Source: Sva-07 sp963743825 (GTDB lineage: Bacteria; Actinomycetota; Acidimicrobiia; Acidimicrobiales; Ilumatobacteraceae). Taken from it: a stretch of 64,000 nt of DNA. Position 1 is the first letter of the stretch, and each line of letters opens with the position of its first letter. This document shows, piece after piece, positions 1 to 11,148 of this stretch. The stretch spans positions 13,075-77,074 of the forward strand of contig CAVURC010000016.1 of the NCBI GenBank assembly GCA_963743825.1. Reading direction: 5' to 3'. The notes beneath the pieces were generated by a model, which made no database searches, was not told where the DNA came from, and saw only the letters and a list, made by a program, of their open reading frames with translations. The position numbers were made by a program, and so were the translations under genes.

Positions 1-206
1 GTCGACGATCCCTCCCACGCCTGCATCATGCGGACGGGTTCACCGTCGAGTTCGGCGAGCCGGACCCGAGGGTCGTGCCCGAGCGATTCGCCGACCAGTG
101 CGAGCACCGCCGCGCCGACCGCGTCGTCCCCGCGATACGGATTGCCGATGGCGATGACGGTGACGTCGGGTGCAGCCACGACCGGCACCGCCGACGACAC
201 CGTCAC
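1..206 (-). CDS. [NiFe]-hydrogenase maturation protease, 3' end cut by window edge
   Basis: Only the first 68 codons lie in the window. Reading leftwards from a GTG at 206 that overlaps the stop of the large subunit (GTGA), the protein has the HycI/HoxW-type motif GNPYRGDDAVG near residue 21, followed by a plausible alpha/beta fold. This family removes the C-terminal tail of the hydrogenase large subunit after the [NiFe] centre is inserted, and its Asp/Glu residues bind nickel during recognition. The position directly after the large subunit is where such a protease is expected. The remainder, including the second metal-binding region, is off the window. Confidence 0.8.
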   Translation of the reverse strand, partial: MTVSSAVPVVAAPDVTVIAIGNPYRGDDAVGAAVLALVGESLGHDPRVRLAELDGEPVRMMQAWEGSS

Positions 207-1510
207 GACCGGTGCACCCGCATGTCGAGGAAGTGGGTGGCGCAGGAGATGCACGGGTCGTAGTTGCGCACCGCCTGCTCGCAGAGAGCTTCGAGGGCGG
301 CATCGTCGAGATCGAGCGAGTGGCCGATGAGGTGAGCGAGGTCGTGTTCGATCACCGGCTGGTTCTGCGACGTCGGCGGGACGATCCGTGCGGCCGCCAC
401 TCGGCCCTCGTCGTCGATCTCGTAGCGGTGCCAGAGCAGACCGCGTGGCGCTTCGCTCCACCCACATCCGGCGCCGGCGCGCGGCTCCACGGGCACGGCC
501 GGCCGGGCGGGAGGCACGTACGCCTCGGCGATCGCGAGCGCCGTCTCGCAGGCGTGCACGGTCTCGATCGCCCGCACGACGATGCTGCGGAACGGGTTGC
601 GTTCGGCGGGCGTCAGCCCCAACTCGTCGGCGAGTGACGCCGCGGTCGGCGCCAGGTGGTCGGCGTTCAGCGCGAAGCGGGCGAGCGGGCCGACGAGGTA
701 GTCGCCGCCCGCCAGCATCGATCCGTGCAGTGCCGTCGAGTGCTCCACCTGCACCTCGGCGAAGTGATCGGGGAACTCGTCGACACCGATGTCGAGGCCA
801 TCGGTGCTCACGAGGCGCTCGCCGAGCATCGGGTACTCCGTCGGATGCCGCAGCGCCACGAGCGCCGTTGCGTCGGGCAGTTCGTGGTCGGGCACCGGGA
901 ACGTCGACACCCACCGCGCCACGTCGACCGCATCGCCGAGCGCCTGACGAAGATCGCCGGCCAGCTCGCGCATCGACGCCACCGTCGGGGTGCTGAAGAA
1001 TCCACCGACCTTGACGTTCACCGGGTGCACCGCGCGACCACCGACGACCTCGACGATCCGGTTGCCGACCTTCTTGAGCGCCAGCCCCCGTTCGACCTCG
1101 AACCGGTGATCGGCCGCCATGGCGAGACCGCTCGGATAGCCGAGGAAATCGGGGGCGTGGAGCAGATGGATGTGCAGGACATGGCTCTCGATCCACTCAC
1201 CGCAGTACAGGAGGTGGCGCAGCGCACGGATCTCGTCGTCGACGTGCACGCCGCACGCGGCTTCGAGCGCCTGGCAGGCGCTCATCTGGTACGCGACCGG
1301 GCAGATGCCGCAGATCCGCGCCGTGATGTCGGGCGGCTCCGTGTACGCGCGGCCGCGCAGGAACGCCTCGAAGAAGCGCGGCGGCTCGAAGATGCGCAGG
1401 CGCACGTCGGCGAGTTCACCGTCACGGATCTCCACGATCAGGCCACCCTCGCCTTCGACACGCGTGAGTGCCTCCACCTGAAACCGCCGGGCCCCGTAGT
1501 CGTGCGTCAT
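203..1510 (-). CDS. hyhL: Group 3b-type [NiFe]-hydrogenase large (alpha) subunit
   Basis: 435 aa catalytic subunit that holds the [NiFe] centre and interconverts H2 with protons and electrons passed to NADP. The N-terminal L1 motif RICGICP (about residue 62) and the C-terminal L2 motif DPCISCATH supply the four nickel-binding cysteines. All are ordinary TGC/TGT codons, so this is not a NiFeSe enzyme. A tail of seven residues (FLDMRVHRS minus two) follows the L2 histidine and is the substrate of the downstream maturation protease. The start at 1510 is chosen because its ATG overlaps the small-subunit stop (ATGA) and gives the usual N-terminus before RVEGEGG; longer upstream readings are in the small-subunit gene. 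Cytoplasmic. Confidence 0.93.
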   Translation of the reverse strand: MTHDYGARRFQVEALTRVEGEGGLIVEIRDGELADVRLRIFEPPRFFEAFLRGRAYTEPPDITARICGICPVAYQMSACQALEAACGVHVDDEIRALRHLLYCGEWIESHVLHIHLLHAPDFLGYPSGLAMAADHRFEVERGLALKKVGNRIVEVVGGRAVHPVNVKVGGFFSTPTVASMRELAGDLRQALGDAVDVARWVSTFPVPDHELPDATALVALRHPTEYPMLGERLVSTDGLDIGVDEFPDHFAEVQVEHSTALHGSMLAGGDYLVGPLARFALNADHLAPTAASLADELGLTPAERNPFRSIVVRAIETVHACETALAIAEAYVPPARPAVPVEPRAGAGCGWSEAPRGLLWHRYEIDDEGRVAAARIVPPTSQNQPVIEHDLAHLIGHSLDLDDAALEALCEQAVRNYDPCISCATHFLDMRVHRS

Positions 1511-2349
1511 CGTCGCCCATCGTCGCGCGGCTCGAGCCGCAACTGCACCGCAACGCCCTCCGCGGCGGAGCGAAACGCCGGTGCGGCGACGTTGAAGGTC
1601 TGCAGCGAGCGGAGCCAGTCGCCGTCGGAGACGCCCGCTTCGGTCCACGCCGCGTGGAGTGCGTCGGCGTTCACCGCTTCCGAGGGCCCGAAGCAGCCGA
1701 AGCAGCCGCGATGGAGTGATGGGCACAGGGCGTCACAGCCGCCGTGCGTGATCGGGCCGAGGCAGGCGATGCCCTCCGCCACGAGCAGACACGGATTCCC
1801 GCGCTGTTTGCACTCCACGCACACGCTCTGGCCGGTGACCGGCAGGCGCCGGCCGGCGAGGAGCGCCGTGATCATGTCGAGCAGCTGGCGCTTGGAGATC
1901 GGGCACCCGCGCAGCTCGTGGTCGACCGCTACGTGGTCGGCAATCGGAGTGCTCGTGGCGAGTGTGTCGATCCAGTCCGGTCGGGCGTAGACCGCTCCGA
2001 CGAAGTCGGCAACGTCGGCCGTGTTGCGCAGCGCCTGGATCCCGCCCGCCGTGGCACACGCGCCGATCGTCACGAGCAGCCCCGACCGGGCGCGGATGTC
2101 GCGGATCCGTTCGGCGTCGTGCGCGGTCGTCACCGATCCCTCGACGAGCGACAGGTCGTAGTGGTCGAGGAGTTCGTCGGGGCCGGCTTCGAGGAACATG
2201 CGCAGGTCGAGCGCTGCGGCGATCGCGAGCAGTTCGTCCTCACAGTCGAGCACGGTCAGCTGGCACCCGTCGCACGACGCGAACTTCCAGACGGCAACGG
2301 TGGGCGCGATGGCGGACGGGACAGCGGGCGAGATGGTGGAGACCGTCAT
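1507..2349 (-). CDS. hyhS: Group 3b-type [NiFe]-hydrogenase small (delta) subunit
   Basis: 280 aa electron-transfer subunit. The N-terminal SCDGCQLTVLDCED segment holds the first cysteines of the proximal [4Fe-4S] cluster, and cysteine-rich segments around residues 170-225 (CVECKQRGNPC, HGGCDALCPS, GCFGCFGPS) hold the other cluster ligands. There is no twin-arginine signal, as expected for the soluble cytoplasmic group 3 enzymes rather than membrane uptake hydrogenases. The start overlaps the gamma-subunit stop by four bases and the stop overlaps the large-subunit start, so translation is probably coupled. Confidence 0.93.
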   Translation of the reverse strand: MTVSTISPAVPSAIAPTVAVWKFASCDGCQLTVLDCEDELLAIAAALDLRMFLEAGPDELLDHYDLSLVEGSVTTAHDAERIRDIRARSGLLVTIGACATAGGIQALRNTADVADFVGAVYARPDWIDTLATSTPIADHVAVDHELRGCPISKRQLLDMITALLAGRRLPVTGQSVCVECKQRGNPCLLVAEGIACLGPITHGGCDALCPSLHRGCFGCFGPSEAVNADALHAAWTEAGVSDGDWLRSLQTFNVAAPAFRSAAEGVAVQLRLEPRDDGRR

Positions 2350-3182
2350 CGCCCACGCTCCCGGAGCAGGTCGGTCACACGATCCCAGCGGACCACGGCA
2401 CCGTCACGACACAGCAGGAGCGGGCCGAGCTGGCAGCGCCCGCAGTGCGCGATCCCACAGTGCATGTTGCGTTCGAGCGACACCCACACCTGCTGCGGAT
2501 CGGCGCCCAGGACGACTGCCGCTCGCGCCGCCGACGTCATCATCAGTTCCGGCCCGCACACGAACACCACATCGTGGCGTTCGCCGAGTCGGGCGACGAG
2601 CTCGGTTGCGGTCCCCACCGATCCGTCCCATGCCCGATCTGCGGTGTCGACGGTGACGTGGACGTCGACGCCGAGCGAACGCCACCGCCGCAGATCGTCG
2701 GAGAACAGCACCTGCTCGGGTTCACGGGCGCCCATCACGACCGTGAGGCGGGTCGGTCCACCGTCGGCCAGCGCGTCGATCGCGGTGCGCAGCGGGGCCA
2801 GCCCCAGACCGCCGGCGACCACGAGCGCATCGCGTCCCGCCGCCTCCTCGATCGGCCAGGCAGTTCCGTACGGGCCCCGAAGGCCGAGGAGATCGCCGGG
2901 GTGCGAGGCGACGATGGCGTCGCTCACGGCACCGACCGCACGTACGGTCAACGCGACGCGTCCGCCGTCGGCGACACCGCTCACCGAGATCGGGATCTCG
3001 CCGACACCGAAGACCCACACCATCACGAACTGTCCCGGCCGGATCGGGGCGAGTACGCCGGCGACGGGTTCGAGCGTCAGCGTGACGACGTCGGGTGTCT
3101 CGGCGACGACGCCGACGACCCGATGCGGCACCGGCGTCATCGGATCCGCGACGGCGGCGAGTTCTTCAGCGGTCGTGGCCAT
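2346..3182 (-). CDS. hyhG: Hydrogenase gamma subunit, FAD/NAD(P)-binding reductase
   Basis: 278 aa ferredoxin-NADP reductase-type subunit linking the hydrogenase iron-sulfur chain to NAD(P). An N-terminal FAD-binding barrel (around the RPGQFV motif) is followed by a nucleotide-binding domain (VVAGGLGLAPLR) and a C-terminal [2Fe-2S] site CGIAHCGRCQLGPLLLC. The ATG at 3182 (MATTAEEL) is chosen over the longer open frame because it begins just inside the end of the cNMP-domain gene (17 bp overlap) and matches the expected length. The stop overlaps the small-subunit start as ATGA. Confidence 0.9.
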   Translation of the reverse strand: MATTAEELAAVADPMTPVPHRVVGVVAETPDVVTLTLEPVAGVLAPIRPGQFVMVWVFGVGEIPISVSGVADGGRVALTVRAVGAVSDAIVASHPGDLLGLRGPYGTAWPIEEAAGRDALVVAGGLGLAPLRTAIDALADGGPTRLTVVMGAREPEQVLFSDDLRRWRSLGVDVHVTVDTADRAWDGSVGTATELVARLGERHDVVFVCGPELMMTSAARAAVVLGADPQQVWVSLERNMHCGIAHCGRCQLGPLLLCRDGAVVRWDRVTDLLRERGR

Positions 3183-3627
3183 ACACGTCCACCAGTTGAT
3201 GTCGGGTTGCCTCGAGCCGCGAGACCACCACCTGCAGGAGCCGAACCGTGATCTCGGCGCGGAGACCGTCGCTGTCACCGCACGCGTCGAGCAGCCGCCG
3301 GGCGTCGATCGCGATCGACCGCACGTCGTCGAGCGCGATCACGTCGAACTGCCACGACCGGTCGAAGAACCACGACCACCCGATCACGCCACCGTCGTGC
3401 ACGGTTGCCACGATCAGAGGGGCACGGCCGGGTGTGTTGATCTCGATCCCGGCGCGGCCCGACACGATCGCGTGGAACGAGTCGGGGTACTCGCCGGCGC
3501 GAGCGATCCACGAGTGGGCGCGATGTTCCGACCACGTCGCCAGCGAGGCGAGCGTGTCGAGGTGGTGGGAGTCCATGCCGGCGAAGAAGGCGTGTTCGCC
3601 GAGCGCCGTACGAAGGTCGTCGGTCAT
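3166..3627 (-). CDS. Cyclic-nucleotide-binding domain protein inside the hydrogenase operon
   Basis: 153 aa, a single CRP-type beta-roll (residues about 18-130, with an ISGRAG turn and a second half around GGVIGWSWFF), with no helix-turn-helix after it. It therefore probably binds a cyclic nucleotide or acts as a small regulatory or assembly partner rather than a DNA-binding factor. It overlaps the beta-subunit gene (ATGA at 3624-3627) and the gamma-subunit gene, so it is an integral cistron. Similar cNMP-domain proteins accompany group 3b hydrogenases in other actinobacteria, but their role is not established. The ligand-binding Arg of classical cAMP sites is not evident. Confidence 0.85.
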   Translation of the reverse strand: MTDDLRTALGEHAFFAGMDSHHLDTLASLATWSEHRAHSWIARAGEYPDSFHAIVSGRAGIEINTPGRAPLIVATVHDGGVIGWSWFFDRSWQFDVIALDDVRSIAIDARRLLDACGDSDGLRAEITVRLLQVVVSRLEATRHQLVDVYGHDR

Positions 3628-4802
3628 CGGCTGCCCCCTGCAACTGGCCCGGCGGCGCCGATCAGCACCGCTGCTTCCTGGACGATGTCGATTCCGGCCG
3701 GGCACCAGGTGGTGCAGCGACCGCAGCCCACACAGCCGGTCACCCCGAACTGCTCGGGCCAGGTCTCGAGTTTGTGGGTGAGCCACTGCCGGTAGCGCGA
3801 GGCCGTCGTGGCTCGCACCGGCCGCCCGGCGAGGTTCGAGTGATCCAGCTGGAAGCACGAGACCCAGTGCTGCTGCCGCACGGTCTCGATCGGAGCGGAG
3901 CCGTCCGCCGTCAGCTCGGTCGAGTCGTCGAACGTCGAGCAGAAGCACGTCGGGCACACCATCGTGCAGTTGCCGCACGACAGGCACCGCTGCGCGACCT
4001 CCTCCCAGTGCGGGTGGAGGGCCGTGCCGTCGAGCAGCTCGGGCAGGTCCGGCCCCGGGAGCCGGAGCGGCAGGTGCTCGACGGCGTGTTGCACGACGCC
4101 GTCGGCGCCGACGCGATCGACATCGGTCGCAAGGGGACCCGGGAGTTCGGCGAGTACGTCGTGACCGCGATCGGTGCCGGCCTCGACGAGGAGGCGGTGG
4201 CCGTCGGCATCGTCGAGTTCCGTGAGGCGCAGGTCGAACCCGTGTGCGGGCTGCGGACCTCCCCCCATCGAGGTGCACCAGCACGTCGCCGACGGCACAC
4301 CACAGGTGACGGCGACGACGAAGACGTCACGGCGGCGGGCGGCGTATCGCGGGTCGGGTGTGTCGCCGTCGAGCAGCACCCGGTCGAGCACGTCGAGCGC
4401 TCTCACCTCGCAGTCGCGTGCACCGATCACCGCGAGTGGGCGTTCGGGCGGAGCGGGAGCTTGCGATACCCACGACCCGTCGACTCGACGGATGCGCAGC
4501 ACTTCCTGATGGGCGGGGTACACGAACTGCTTCCACGAGTCGGCGCCGGGTGTCCACGCGAACCGGGTCGGATCGTCGTGGTCATGCAGCCGCCATCGTC
4601 CGGGTGCCTGGTCAACGGTGCATCCCGTCGGCAGATCGTCACCGTGGGTGATGTCGTCGTAGGAGATCACGCCATCGCGGACGACCGGGCCGACGACCCG
4701 GTAGCCGGCGGCAGCGAGCGTCGTCACGAGCGCATCGAGACCCCGGCCCGGATCGAGCGTGCGCGCACCGTCGCGAATCGTGCTCACGGGTCCAGCGTGC
4801 AC
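3624..4802 (-). CDS. hyhB: Hydrogenase beta subunit, 4Fe-4S ferredoxin-type
   Basis: 392 aa electron-transfer subunit with two cysteine motifs in the C-terminal third: CLSCGNCTMVCPTCFC (about 283-298) and CVGCGRCTTWCPAGI (about 358-372), giving two [4Fe-4S] clusters. The N-terminal domain (WKQFVYPAHQ, ERPLAVIGARDCE) is the usual beta-subunit fold of HydB/AsrA-like proteins. It passes electrons between the gamma flavin subunit and the small subunit. The start shown is a GTG at 4802; a second GTG six codons in (VSTIRDG) is equally possible. It is the first structural gene after hypE (40 bp gap). Confidence 0.9.
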   Translation of the reverse strand: MHAGPVSTIRDGARTLDPGRGLDALVTTLAAAGYRVVGPVVRDGVISYDDITHGDDLPTGCTVDQAPGRWRLHDHDDPTRFAWTPGADSWKQFVYPAHQEVLRIRRVDGSWVSQAPAPPERPLAVIGARDCEVRALDVLDRVLLDGDTPDPRYAARRRDVFVVAVTCGVPSATCWCTSMGGGPQPAHGFDLRLTELDDADGHRLLVEAGTDRGHDVLAELPGPLATDVDRVGADGVVQHAVEHLPLRLPGPDLPELLDGTALHPHWEEVAQRCLSCGNCTMVCPTCFCSTFDDSTELTADGSAPIETVRQQHWVSCFQLDHSNLAGRPVRATTASRYRQWLTHKLETWPEQFGVTGCVGCGRCTTWCPAGIDIVQEAAVLIGAAGPVAGGSR

Positions 4803-4842
4803 CGGCGCGCTCCGGCGAGCAAGGGGCGAACGTCACGGGCGC

Positions 4843-5893
4843 TCAGCAGATGCGCGGCAGTTGCTCGCCGAGCGGGACATCGACGACCCGTCGCGCACCG
4901 AACGCAGTGGTCGCGACCACCACCCCGGGGTGGGCATCGACGACCCGACCGATCACGCACGCGCCCCGCCCGAGCGGGTGTGCATGCATGGCGTTCATCA
5001 CCGCGTCGACACCCTCGGGTGGCACGAACGCCACGAGCTTGCCCTCGTTGGCGACATTCATCGCGTCGAGGCCGAGGAACGAGCAGGCCGCGGCGACCGC
5101 CGGCGGCACGGGGACGGCCCGCTCGTCGTACTCGACACCGACGTGGGCGCTCGCCGCGATCTCGCACAGCGACGCCGTCACTCCCCCGCGGGTCGGATCT
5201 CGCATGACGTGAATGTCGCGGAACGCGGCGAGCATCGCGGCGACGAGACCGTTGAGCGGCGCCGAGTCCGACTGCAGGTCGGTGCCGAACTCGAGGCCCT
5301 CACGCGTCGACAGCACGGCGATCCCGTGTTCTCCGATCGGCCCGCTGAGGATCACCACGTCGCCGGCGCGGGCACGACCGGGCCGGATGTCGACACCGTC
5401 GGGCACCACCCCGATGCCGGCCGTCGTGATGTACATCCCGTCGGCGAGGCCGACTTCGACGACCTTCGTGTCACCCGTCGCGATGCGGACACCGGCGACG
5501 GCCGCGGCGGCGGCCATCGCGTCGACCACCGCACCGAGCGTGGCCATCGGCAGGCCTTCCTCGAGGATGAACCCGGCGCTGAGCGCGATCGGTCGGGCAC
5601 CGGCCATCGCGATGTCGTTGACCGTGCCGTTGACCGCGAGATCGCCGATGCAGCCACCGGCGAAGAACAGCGGACGCACGACGTAGGAGTCGGTGGAGAA
5701 CGCGAGCCGGCCACCATCGACGGGGAAGGTGGCGGCGTCGTGCAGTTCGATCTCGGCGCCGCCGTTGAACGCGGGCACGAAGAGGTGCTCGATCAGCTCG
5801 CTCGAGAGCTTCCCGCCCCCGCCATGGCCGATGACGATGCGGTCGTAGTCGCGCAGCGGGAGCGGACAGCTCCACCCTGCGACGTCTGGCCCG

Positions 5894-5901
<8 letters not shown>
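4843..5901 (-). CDS. hypE: Hydrogenase maturation factor HypE
   Basis: 352 aa. HypE dehydrates the carbamoyl group placed on its C-terminal cysteine by HypF to a thiocyanate, the CN donor for the active-site iron. The sequence shows the glycine-rich N-terminal GHGGGGKLSSELI motif, PurM/SelD-like ATP-binding segments (STDSYVV, GDTKVVE, RDPTRGG) and the diagnostic C-terminal PRIC. The length is normal. The start overlaps the hypD stop by 8 bp. The homology to SelD is a family feature; it is not a selenophosphate synthetase. Confidence 0.95.
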
Positions 5902-6982
<1,081 letters not shown>

Positions 6983-6986
<4 letters not shown>

Positions 6987-7225
6987 GAGAGCTCCTCGTC
7001 GAGGATTCCGAGTTCCCTGAACATCTGCAGCGTCTCGACCGCCGACGCCTCGTCGACCTTGGAGATCGCGAAGCCGACGTGGACGATCGCGTAGTCGCCG
7101 AGCTCGGCGTCGGGGAGATAGGCGAGGCAGATCTCCTTGCGGATGCCGTCGAAGTCGACCGTCGCCATGCGCGTCCCCTGCTCCTCCCAGACGTCGACGA
7201 TCTTCCCGGGAACGGCGAGACACAT
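6983..7225 (-). CDS. hypC: Hydrogenase maturation chaperone HypC
   Basis: 80 aa, the usual size. It begins MCLAVPGKI; Cys2 (after Met removal the N-terminal residue) is the ligand through which HypC holds the iron precursor and docks to the immature large subunit. The rest (GDYAIVHVGFAI) is typical of the HypC/HupF beta-barrel. A ribosome-binding site (GGAGAA) lies in the last codons of hypF, one base upstream. Confidence 0.96.
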
Positions 7226-7226
7226 G

Positions 7227-9525
7227 TCAGTTCTCCTTGCCGGCGCAGTGGGTGCCGGTCCGGTGTGCGGCGACGAACGCCTGGCCGAGGGCGAGGCCCC
7301 CGTCGTTCGGTGGGACGAGGTGGTGGGTCAGCGGCACGAAGCCTGCCTCACGGAGCGCATCGACGCACATCGTGACGAGCAGCGCGTTCTGGAACACCCC
7401 GCCCGAGAGTGCAACGGTTGTCCCGCATCCGGATGTTCGCGCGGCGACGGCAACGACGACGTCGCGGACCGCGGCGTGGAAGCGGCGGGCGATGTGCGCC
7501 GACCGGAACCTCGCCGCGCAGGTCGTCGACGATGGCGCGGATGACCGGGGTCTGATCGATGATCGGGCCGTCGAGCGCGAACCGGTACGCCTCACGGTCG
7601 GCGGATCCGGCCGCGGCCATCTCCAGCTGGATCGCGGCCTGCGCCTCGTAGCTGATGTGATGGCGGAGCCCGAGCAACGACGCGACGGCGTCGAACAGCC
7701 GTCCCATGCTCGTCGTCGGCACGCAGGCGACTCCCCGCTCGAGTTGACGGTCGAGCAGTTCGAGTTCCGCCCGCTGCAGCGCCCGAACGGGTGCGAGGTC
7801 GTCGGTCCACTCGACGCCGGCGTGGCGCAGGTGGGTCAGCGCCACGCGGCAGGGGTTGCGGATCGCAGCGTCGCCGCCGGGGAGGTCGACCGGCGCGAGG
7901 TGGGCGACGCGCTCGTACCCGTCGGCGTCGGCGACGAGTACCTCGCCACCCCAGATGGTGCCGTCGTCGCCGTAGCCGGTGCCGTCGAACGCGAACCCGA
8001 TGACAGGTTGGTGCGGGTCGCACTCGTGCTCGGCCATCACGGCCGCGATGTGGGCGTGGTGGTGCTGGACCTCGACGATCCGATCGGGGTGGCGGATGCG
8101 CGCCCACCTGGAGGTCGCGTAGCCGGGGTGGGCATCGACGGCGACGATCTCGGGTGTGATCGAGTGGATCCGTTCGAACTGCGTGACGAGGCGCTCGAAC
8201 GCGTCGAGCGTCTCGAGGTTCTCCATGTCGCCGAGGTGCTGGCTCATGAAGGCGCGCTCGGTCGACGCGAGACAGAACGTGTTCTTGAGTTCTCCACCGA
8301 CGGCCAGCACCGAGCGGCGGCCGCGGCCGACCGGCACGGGCAGCGGTGCGAAGCCGCGGGCGCGACGGATCGGGAGCAGGACGTCGCCGGCGACGCGGAC
8401 GACCGAGTCGTCGCACGGCACGTGGATCTCGCGGTCGTTCATGAGGAAACCGTCGCAGAGACCGGACAGCCGCTGGACCGCGTCGTCGTCGAGGTACGCG
8501 AGCGGCTCGCCGGCGAGGTTGCCGCTCGTCATCACGAGCGCGGGAGCGCCGATGCGGAACAGCAGGTGCTGCACCGGAGTCGACGGGAGCATGACTCCGA
8601 GCATCGGATTGCCGGGAGCGACAAGAGCCGAGACCGATGCGTCGGCCCGGGCGCGGAGCAACACGATCGGCCGGGCCGGTGCGAGCAACTGGGTGGCTTC
8701 GGCGTCACTCACCTCGGCGAGGCGGCGGGCGTCGTCGAGGTCCGCGACCATGACGGCAAACGGCTTGTCGGGACGGTGCTTGCGCTGGCGTAGGCGCTCG
8801 ACTGCACCGTCGTCGGTCGCGTCGCAGGCGAGGTGGTAGCCGCCGAGGCCCTTGACGGCGACTGTCCCACCGGCTCGGATCGTCGCCAGCGCCGCCGCGA
8901 GCGAGTCGTCGTCGAAGGTCGCTGCCCCGTCGCCGTGCGCGCTGCGGTAGTGCAGCACCGGCCCGCAGTCGTGACAGCAGATCGGCTGGGCGTGGTAGCG
9001 GCGGTCGGTCGGATCGTCGTACTCGGCCGCGCAGACGTCGCACATGTCGAACGCCGCCATCGTGGTGTTCGGCCGGTCGTACGGGAGGTCGCGGATGATC
9101 GTGAAGCGCGGCCCGCAGTTCGTGCAGGTGATGAAGGCGTGGCCGAACCGCCGGTCGCCCGGGTCGTTCATCTCGGTGACGCAGTCGTCGCAGACCGCCG
9201 TGTCGGGGGCGATCAGGGTTCGAGCGCCGGCCACGCAGCGACTCTCGACGATCCGGAACCCTCGTTCGTCGGTCGCGCCAGACGCCGTTCGCGTCACCGA
9301 CTCGACCGTTGCGAGTGGCGGTGCCTCCGCAACGAGACGCCGGGCGAACTCGTCGATGCGCTCCCTCGGTCCCGTCACCTCGATGAACACGCGGGTCGAG
9401 TCGTTGCCCACGAACCCGTCGAGGCCGGACTCGGTCGCCAGACGATGCACGAACGGTCGGAACCCGACGCCCTGCACGACACCCGTCACCTCGATCCGTT
9501 CACCCTCGATTCGGGCCATCCCCAT
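7227..9525 (-). CDS. hypF: Carbamoyltransferase HypF (one apparent frameshift)
   Basis: About 765 aa. Domains in order: acylphosphatase-like (VQGVGFRPFVHRLA, residues 12-25), two zinc-binding CxxC motifs (CDDC, CTNCGPRF, CDVC, CHDCGP), a YrdC-like domain, and a Kae1-like domain with metal-binding histidines (QHHHAHIAAVMAEHE, FDGTGYGDDG). It makes the carbamoyl adenylate that is moved to HypE. The frame changes at about 7504, after VDDLRGEV, and continues as AHIARRFHAAVRD to SGGVFQN and PPNDGGLALGQA at the C-terminus. One base too many in the GGTTCCGGTC stretch explains it. First gene of the operon; the start at 9525 has an alternative ATG at 9519. Confidence 0.9.
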
Positions 9526-9634
9526 GCTCCGATTGTTGCCCAACCCGTCACACGGCGCCCGATCAGAATGTACGACAGCGGTCAGACTTCGGTGGTCAGA
9601 CCCCAATCGTGACAGCGTTCGTAGGCTTGCGCTC

Positions 9635-11123
9635 GTGACTGTCGCCGCCGGCCCTCGCTTCGACCTCGACGACTCGTTCGCTCGTGAACTGGTCGGTCTC
9701 CACGAGCCGTGGGAGCCGGTGCCGGTCGCCGATCCGTCGCTGCTCGTGCTGAACGAGGCGCTCGCAGTCGAGCTCGGTCTCGACGTCGATGCGCTGCGAT
9801 CGCCGGGCGGGGTCGCTGTCCTCGCCGGAAACGCCGTGCCGGAGGGAGTCACCACCGTCGCCCAGGCCTATGCCGGCCACCAGTTCGGCGGGTACTCACC
9901 GCGGCTCGGCGATGGACGGGCACTGCTGCTCGGCGAGTTCGTCGACGACGACGGCGCACGACGCGACCTGCACCTCAAGGGGTCGGGCCGTACCCCGTTC
10001 GCCCGCGGCGGCGATGGCCGGGCCGCCGTGGGGCCGATGCTGCGCGAGTACCTGATCAGCGAGGCGATGCATGCGCTCGGCATCCCGACCACCCGTTCGC
10101 TCGCTGTCGTGGCGACCGGCGAGTCGATCGTCCGCGAGGTCGATGGCCGACACGCCCATGTGCCCGGTGCCGTGCTCGCCCGGGTGGCGGCGAGCCATCT
10201 GCGTGTCGGCACGTTCCAGTACGCGTCGGCAACGGGCGACGTCGATCTGCTGCGATCACTCGCCGGCCATGCGATCGCCCGACACGTTCCGGAAGCTGCC
10301 GACGCCGAAGTCCCGTCGCTGGCGTTGTACGAGTTCGTCGTCGGCGCACAGGCGTCGCTCGTTGCGAAGTGGATGGCGGTCGGGTTCATCCACGGTGTGA
10401 TGAACACCGACAACACGACGATCTCCGGTGAGACGATCGACTACGGGCCGTGCGCGTTCATGGACGTGTACGACCCGGCGACGGTCTTCAGCTCGATCGA
10501 TCACGGCGGCCGGTACGCGTACGGCAATCAGCCGGCGATCGTGACGTGGAACCTCGCCCGCCTCGCGGAGGCGATGCTCCCGCTGTTCGACGACGACACC
10601 GACCGGGCGATCGAGTTGGCCAACGGCGTGCTCGAAACCTTTCCCGATCGGTTCCGGCAGGCGTGGAGCGCGGAGATGCACACGAAGCTCGGGCTGGCCG
10701 CTGATGCACCCGACGGTGACGCGCTCATCGCCGACCTGTTGTCGCTGATGGCTGAGCAGCGCGTGGACTACACGTCGTGCCTGCGATCGCTGTCGTCGAT
10801 GGTGCGGGGCGATGCTGCGCTCACGCGAGTGCTGTTCACCGATCCCAGTGCGTTCGACGTCTGGAGCCAGCGCTGGCTCGATCTGCTCGGCGTCGACCGA
10901 GTCGCGATCGCCGACCGAATGGACCGGGCGAACCCGATCTACATCCCGAGGAACCACCTCGTCGAGGAAGCGCTGGCCGCCGCAACCGACGGCGAACCAG
11001 CAATCATTCGAGCAGCTCCTCGAAGTGGTCACGAACCCGTTCGAGCAGCGCCCCGGCCGTGAGCGCTACGAGTCCGGCGCGCCCGCGGACGCGGCACCCC
11101 ACCGCACGTTCTGCGGCACCTGA
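9635..11123 (+). CDS. selO: Protein adenylyltransferase SelO (one apparent frameshift)
   Basis: SelO/YdiU pseudokinase family, which transfers AMP to protein hydroxyl groups and is linked to redox stress. Visible signatures: GHQFGGYSPRLGDGRA, LHLKGSGRTPFARGGDGRA, the GFIHGVMNTDN segment and DYGPCAFMD. The first 457 codons run from a GTG at 9635. At about 11004 the frame shifts, and the typical C-terminus FEQLLEVVTNPFEQ continues in the next frame to 11123. A single extra base fits. The C-terminal Cys (FCGT) resembles the Cys/Sec tail of other SelO proteins; here it is TGC. Divergent from hypF. Confidence 0.88.
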
Positions 11124-11148
11124 AACGCTGTCAGACCGTCGACCCGGA

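Noticed and set aside
203..1510. NiFeSe-type hydrogenase (Sec in the large subunit)
   Set aside because: The L2 motif cysteines near the C-terminus are TGC codons, and the frame ends normally after the histidine.
203..1990. Long open frames on the plus strand across the hydrogenase and hyp genes
   Set aside because: They are antisense shadows in GC-rich DNA: compositionally Arg/Ser-rich with no recognisable domains, opposite strongly conserved genes.
2868..2900. Further intrinsic terminators in GC-rich hairpins inside the hydrogenase operon
   Set aside because: They lie within coding regions, lack U-tracts and are expected by chance at this GC content.
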